DNA of 6,848 nucleotides from an uncultured Akkermansia sp. (lineage in GTDB: Bacteria > Verrucomicrobiota > Verrucomicrobiia > Verrucomicrobiales > Akkermansiaceae): assembly GCA_900766865.1 (NCBI GenBank), contig CAAFXA010000152.1, positions 1 to 6,848 of the forward strand. Reading direction: 5' to 3'. Both the position numbers and the translations under genes were made by a program. Of the stretch, positions 6,785 through 6,848 are shown piece by piece. The notes beneath the pieces are model-generated. The model was not told where the DNA came from, ran no database searches, and was given only the letters and a program-made list of their open reading frames with translations. Position 1 is the first letter of the stretch; the number at the start of each line of letters is the position of its first letter.

Positions 6785-6848
6785 ATGAGCAAGAGAACAT
6801 ACCAGCCTTCCAAGCGCTGCCGCAAGCGCCAGTTCGGTTTCCGCGCAC
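6785..6848 (+). CDS. rpmH: 50S ribosomal protein L34 (RpmH), 3' end outside window
   Basis: The first 21 codons read MSKRTYQPSKRCRKRQFGFR and then A, with one base of the next codon. KRTYQPS and GFRA are the signature of L34, a short, very basic protein of the large ribosomal subunit; the family is usually about 45-50 residues, so a bit under half is present. The N-terminus has one extra residue (MSKRT rather than MKRT), and a Cys lies in the basic linker. No Shine-Dalgarno precedes the ATG (the leader ends AACATC). In most bacteria rpmH is followed by rnpA and yidD/yidC; that order is expected beyond the window but not seen. Confidence 0.95.
   Translation, partial: MSKRTYQPSKRCRKRQFGFRA

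Overview
The window is a stretch of chromosomal, mostly housekeeping DNA from a Gram-negative bacterium. The organism makes lipid A: the window encodes a single protein that joins LpxC (lipid A biosynthesis) to FabZ (fatty-acid dehydratase). That fusion is known from Bacteroidota, Chlorobiota and the Verrucomicrobiota side of the PVC group. With the moderately high GC content of the genes and the absence of recognisable Shine-Dalgarno sequences, a Verrucomicrobiota member (Akkermansia-like) is my best guess. It is an inference from memory of these families, not a database result.

Layout. (1) Positions 1-2607, + strand: the last 868 codons of dnaE, the replicative DNA polymerase III alpha subunit; its PHP domain lies upstream of the window. 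(2) Positions 2607-3782, + strand: a 391-residue, membrane-anchored or secreted serpin-like protein whose start codon shares one base with the dnaE stop codon. (3) Positions 3777-3837: a long, nearly perfect hairpin with a T-run, which closes the dnaE-serpin unit and separates it from the convergent gene. (4) Positions 3836-5137, - strand: a 433-residue ArsB/NhaD-type permease with two clear internal repeats. (5) Positions 5138-5321: a 184-base AT-rich divergent promoter region with one good sigma70-type promoter facing lpxC-fabZ and a weaker one facing the permease. (6) Positions 5322-6638, + strand: the LpxC-FabZ fusion, with all expected catalytic and zinc residues in both halves. (7) Positions 6639-6784: an intrinsic terminator whose hairpin holds the -35 box of a strong promoter for the next gene. 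(8) Positions 6785-6848, + strand: the first 21 codons of rpmH (ribosomal protein L34).

The genes span several unrelated core functions: replication, envelope lipid synthesis, translation and ion or solute transport. I see no mobile elements, CRISPR arrays, tRNAs or rRNAs, and no multi-gene defence or biosynthetic system. The least ordinary items are the serpin-like protein with a short, proline-bearing reactive loop fused by overlap to the replicative polymerase gene, the nearly leaderless promoter of lpxC-fabZ, and the overlap of terminator and promoter ahead of rpmH.
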